From NCBI RefSeq assembly GCF_013328345.1, contig NZ_JABULX010000026.1:1-57535 (forward strand): a stretch of 57,535 bases of DNA, read 5' to 3'. The notes under the pieces are model-generated. The model did no database searches, had not been told where the DNA came from, and saw nothing but the letters and a program-made list of their open reading frames with translations. Both the position numbers and the translations under genes were made by a program. Shown here in pieces: positions 54,552-57,535 of this stretch (position 1 is the first letter of the stretch; each line of letters starts with the position of its first letter). Origin of the DNA: Marinifaba aquimaris. GTDB taxonomy: Bacteria > Pseudomonadota > Gammaproteobacteria > Enterobacterales > Alteromonadaceae.

Positions 54552-56156
54552 ATGTATAACGGTTTTTTTGGCTTAAAAGAGACGCCTTTTTCAATTGCAC
54601 CTAACCCAGACTATCTATTTATGAGCGAACGCCATAAAGAGGCGTTGGCGCATTTAATGTTTGGTTTAAGAGAAACGGGTGGCTTTGTTTTACTGACGGG
54701 CGAAGTAGGAACGGGTAAAACGACAACGTCGCGTTGCTTAATCGAGCAAGTGCCTGAAGATACCAAGGTGGCTTTTATTTTAAATCCAACCTTAAGTGAA
54801 CATGAATTACTGGCTACTATTTGTGATGAGTTTAATATTGCCAATGACAAATCCAACACACTGAAAGAATTAACCGACAAGATTCGGGATTTCTTATTAA
54901 TCAATCATCAAGCCGAACAAAACGCTTTATTAATTATTGATGAAGCGCAGCATTTAAAGCCAGAAGTATTAGAGCAATTAAGGTTACTCACTAACTTGGA
55001 AACCAATACCAAGAAGCTACTGCAAGTTATTTTAATTGGTCAGCCTGAATTACAAGAGTTATTAAAAAGAAAGAGCTTACGTCAATTAGCACAGCGTATT
55101 ACTGCCAGATACCACTTATTACCACTGACTCAACTTGAAGTGGCCGCATATGTTCATCACAGGTTAAATGTAGCTGGGCGCTCGTTACCGCTTTTTACCA
55201 AAAGCGCAATTAAACAGTTGCACCAACTTAGTGGTGGTGTACCAAGAATTATCAATTTGTTGTGTGACCGTGCTTTGATGGGGGCATACAGTCAGCAAAA
55301 GCAAAGTATTGATCACAAAATTATTAAACAGGCTGCAAAAGAAGCGCTAGCAGTAGATGTCGATGAAGGCTTTGATTTCAATAAATTTAAAACACCAGCA
55401 AAATACCTAACCGCTGTGGCATTGGTTTTAGCATTGGGCATAGGTGTCGGTGCGCAACTGTTTTCTGATAATGCTGATTCAGTACCTGCTATCACTGATA
55501 AATCAATGACTGATTCGGTTGTCGATAAAGAGGCAACGGCTGCAGATAAACCCGTTCATTTAGTTCAACCTGAGCTAATGACTGCAAGTGTTAACTTAGA
55601 AAAAGGGTTTAAAGATTTACTCAGTTTATGGCAAGTTGATACGGACGCGCTTGCTGCTGACCCTTGTTTGCAAATGGCTGACTGGCGTTTAAGTTGTTAT
55701 TGGCTCAATACTGATTTATCTGAACTGGTTAGGTTAAATTATCCCGCTCTACTTTATTTACAAGGTGAACAAGGGCCTTTTTACGCCGTATTAGCCGCTA
55801 AAGGTGGGCACCAGTATAATTTGATCCTCAACGGGCAATCGGTGCAGGTTGATGATCTATGGTTAGCTGATTATTGGCAGGGCGGAGCCGTGATTTTGTG
55901 GCAGCCTAGCCTGGGGTTTGCAGGTGAAATTGATAATGATAGCTCGGCAGAGCAGTTTCAGTGGTTAGAAGACAATTTAGCTGTTGCCCTCAATTATATG
56001 CCAAGGCCTGTCGCGCAGTTTGATCGCCAATTACAGATGAACCTTAATCGCTTTCAGTTATTATCAGGTTTGGCGGTGTCGCCATATGCTGATATGTTGA
56101 CCTTAATTGCCTTACATCAAAAGGTACTTAGTAGTGGTCCTAAAATAGTAGAATAG
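54552..56156 (+). CDS. gspA: Type II secretion ATPase GspA (ExeA-like)
   Basis: With GspB it helps assemble the type II secretion secretin through the peptidoglycan layer. The 534-residue protein starts MYNGFFGLKETPFSIAPNPD, typical of ExeA/MshM ATPases. Walker A is LLTGEVGTGKTTT and Walker B LLIIDEAQHL. One membrane helix (about 278-298, YLTAVALVLALGIGVGA) separates the AAA+ domain from a periplasmic part ending in a peptidoglycan-binding domain (QMNLNRFQLLSGLAV). I start at ATG 54552; the frame is open upstream but those residues overlap cca and are atypical. Confidence 0.9.
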   Translation: MYNGFFGLKETPFSIAPNPDYLFMSERHKEALAHLMFGLRETGGFVLLTGEVGTGKTTTSRCLIEQVPEDTKVAFILNPTLSEHELLATICDEFNIANDKSNTLKELTDKIRDFLLINHQAEQNALLIIDEAQHLKPEVLEQLRLLTNLETNTKKLLQVILIGQPELQELLKRKSLRQLAQRITARYHLLPLTQLEVAAYVHHRLNVAGRSLPLFTKSAIKQLHQLSGGVPRIINLLCDRALMGAYSQQKQSIDHKIIKQAAKEALAVDVDEGFDFNKFKTPAKYLTAVALVLALGIGVGAQLFSDNADSVPAITDKSMTDSVVDKEATAADKPVHLVQPELMTASVNLEKGFKDLLSLWQVDTDALAADPCLQMADWRLSCYWLNTDLSELVRLNYPALLYLQGEQGPFYAVLAAKGGHQYNLILNGQSVQVDDLWLADYWQGGAVILWQPSLGFAGEIDNDSSAEQFQWLEDNLAVALNYMPRPVAQFDRQLQMNLNRFQLLSGLAVSPYADMLTLIALHQKVLSSGPKIVE

Positions 56157-56157
56157 T

Positions 56158-57003
56158 ATGTCTTATTTACTCGATGCATTAAAAAAATCCGAACAGAACA
56201 AGGAGCAATCCCTGCCAGAGCCATTACAGCAAAGTAATATGGTTTATTACCCTGAAGAGGAAAAATCAGGGTTTGATTGGTTTAAGGTTTTTGCGTTGGT
56301 GACTATTTTAGTTTTATCTGTTGCTCTTGCTTTTATAATCGGCAAGCAACAAGGTCAAAATCAGGAGTCTAAATTAGCTACTCACTCCCAACCGGTAGTG
56401 GTGAGCGATGTAAAACAGGCAGCAAAAACGGTTTTACCATCGCAGGTTATCTCTCAATCAGAACCTGTTACTAATATTGCTGCTAAAGGTGGCAATACTG
56501 ATACTCAAATCGTTACTCGCCATACTGGCTTTTCTGACCCCGAAAAAGCGAACTCTGCCTTACTGAATAAAAAGAAAACGGCTGCATCACCTGATGTGAC
56601 CCAAGCTGACATTGAGGGTAAGGTTTTAACCCGACAAAATACTACCGAGAGTTTGGCTAGCGAAGAAGCGGTACCTAGTGAGTTACAACTTAGGTTTGAG
56701 CGCGCTTTAGCCGATACCATGGCCATGAGCGATGAAGAGATCGCTGAGTCACAGCGCAATAGCCATATTAAAAGTTTATCTAACATGCCTAAAGATGTAC
56801 AAGAAGCTGTGCCTAGCTTGTCATTCCAAACACATATTTATTCATCTAAGCCTGAAGATCGTTGGTTGAAAGTGAATAATAGAATTGTAGAGGAAGGTCA
56901 AATCATCGCAGGTGATGTGGTGCTTGAAGAGATTCAGCCGCAAATGGTTATTATGTCTTACCAAGAACAGTGGTTCTCTTTACCTGCTTTGACGGATTGG
57001 TAA
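56158..57003 (+). CDS. gspB: Type II secretion protein GspB
   Basis: A 281-residue partner of GspA. It starts MSYLLDALKKSEQNKEQ, the conserved GspB/PulB cytoplasmic motif, has one membrane helix (about 42-61, VFALVTILVLSVALAFIIG), a variable linker, and the conserved C-terminal GspB domain (FQTHIYSSKPEDRWLKVN, GDVVLEEIQPQMVIMSYQ). It begins one base after the gspA stop. The main gsp operon is not in the window. Confidence 0.92.
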   Translation: MSYLLDALKKSEQNKEQSLPEPLQQSNMVYYPEEEKSGFDWFKVFALVTILVLSVALAFIIGKQQGQNQESKLATHSQPVVVSDVKQAAKTVLPSQVISQSEPVTNIAAKGGNTDTQIVTRHTGFSDPEKANSALLNKKKTAASPDVTQADIEGKVLTRQNTTESLASEEAVPSELQLRFERALADTMAMSDEEIAESQRNSHIKSLSNMPKDVQEAVPSLSFQTHIYSSKPEDRWLKVNNRIVEEGQIIAGDVVLEEIQPQMVIMSYQEQWFSLPALTDW

Positions 57004-57020
57004 TCACAAATTGCAGATAT

Positions 57021-57050
57021 AAAAAAAGCCGCTAATAAGCGGCTTTTTTA
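57021..57050 (+). terminator. Terminator after gspB
   Basis: AAAAAAAGCCGC-TAATAA/TTATTA-GCGGCTTTTTTA is a compact stem with A7 before and T6 after. Confidence 0.88.
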
Positions 57051-57110
57051 TTTAAGTTGACCCGTCCTGAATAAGGTTGACACTTTTCCAACTTCAATTT
57101 GGAGAAGATA

Positions 57111-57500
57111 ATGAAACCAATAACTAAGCGTACACAAAAAGATGATTCACTTGCCTTTAAATTATCCGTCGTTGATAAAGTAGAAAAAGGCGAATGTACT
57201 TACAAATAAGCGCAAAGCCACTATGGAATACAAGGTGCTTCAACCGTTTTAACTTGGCTTCGCCGGTATGGTCAACTAGATTGGAGTAAAGGTACACCCA
57301 ATCATATGAATGAGCTTCCCCTTATGTCTAAACCCAATGACTTAACACCTGAGCAAAAAATCAAAGCCCTCGAAAAAGAGTTAGAAGATACCAAGATAAA
57401 AGCACAATTCTTTGAAACGATAGTCGATGTACTTGATAAAGATTTCGGGGTACGTATCACAAAAAAGCAACGCAACGCGTTATTGAAGAAAAAAACATAA
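57111..57500 (+). pseudogene. IS3 transposase OrfA with an in-frame stop
   Basis: The frame from ATG 57111 (behind GGAGAAG) reads MKPITKRTQKDDSLAFKLSV and continues CTYK before a TAA at 57207-57209, where related proteins have Gln (CAA). After the stop the same frame goes on with AQSHYGIQGASTVLTWLRRYG and a leucine-zipper-like helix (EQKIKALEKELEDTKIKAQF) to 57500. A single C-to-T change therefore truncates the DNA-binding subunit. An ATG at 57306 opens only the distal part. Confidence 0.88.
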
Positions 57501-57535
57501 CCAAGCTATCTGTCAGTAGAGCTTGTCGTTATCTC
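57488..57535 (+). CDS. IS3 transposase OrfB, N-terminal start (cut by window edge)
   Basis: In the -1 frame relative to OrfA, the sequence reads EKNITKLSVSRACRYL, the opening of IS3 OrfB. The frames meet at a run of seven A (57489-57495), a plausible -1 slippage site for the OrfAB fusion as known in this family. Confidence 0.75.

Larger units (their letters stand above)
57058..57535 (+). mobile_element. IS3-family insertion sequence, 5' end only
   Basis: The element starts with a 30-base repeat at 57058-57087 (begins TGACCCGTCC), followed by orfA and the first codons of orfB, and runs off the window. It sits eight bases after the gspB terminator. Together with 1-241 it shows that the window is bounded by two copies of the same IS in direct orientation. 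Confidence 0.9.

Overview
The window looks like a chromosomal segment of a marine gammaproteobacterium of the order Alteromonadales, probably Colwelliaceae (Colwellia/Thalassotalea-like). This is an inference from gene order, protein character and the modest GC content; no database was searched. Typical core blocks are present: dacA-ybeD-lipB-lipA, cmoA-cmoB, aspS-ruvC, ruvAB, ybgC-tolQRAB-pal-cpoB followed by tRNA-Lys genes and nadA, the macromolecular synthesis operon (rpsU, a GatB/YqeY gene, dnaG, rpoD) divergent from tsaD, plsY divergent from folB-folK-uppP, cca, and the type II secretion pair gspA-gspB.

Layout. 1-241 is the 3' end of an IS3-family element and 57058-57535 is the 5' end of a related copy in the same orientation, so both window edges lie inside this repeated IS. 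264-10956 carries a Spo0M-like gene, the cell-wall/lipoylation operon, an EAL protein, a CBS protein and the cmo tRNA-modification genes, then aspS. 10999-16675 is a ruvC ... ruvAB region opened by an insertion: two tandem Imm49-like immunity genes created by a duplication that also copied the ruvC tail, a small membrane protein and a polysaccharide deacetylase. A likely small RNA is encoded on the minus strand at about 16780-16914. 17164-22359 is the Tol-Pal operon, followed by three identical tRNA-Lys genes, nadA and tRNA-Ser.

24285-33990 is accessory and nutritional: a frameshifted small secreted protein, a chemoreceptor, a TonB-dependent receptor with two secreted phosphatase-type enzymes (with a Pho-box-like array upstream of the receptor), a secreted nuclease, a 73-residue protein behind a near-perfect Fur box, and a lipoprotein esterase.

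34087-43879 is the most interesting part. It is a degraded integrative element inserted at the 3' end of a tRNA-Ile2(CAU) gene, bounded by the intact tRNA and a 48-base imperfect copy of its 3' half. It holds two broken tyrosine-integrase remnants, a 1052-residue membrane-anchored NACHT-type NTPase, a decayed phage replication-endonuclease (gpA) gene, and a minus-strand operon of a membrane protein, a DUF4297/Cap4-like nuclease and a Rad50/SMC-like ATPase with a CPTC zinc-hook motif. The last two overlap by 8 bases and resemble Lamassu or ABC-three-component anti-phage systems. The island therefore looks like a defence island whose mobility genes have died while the defence genes remain open.

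The rest, 44029-57050, is core: rpoD/dnaG/rpsU, tsaD, an esterase, plsY, folate genes, uppP, cca and gspAB.
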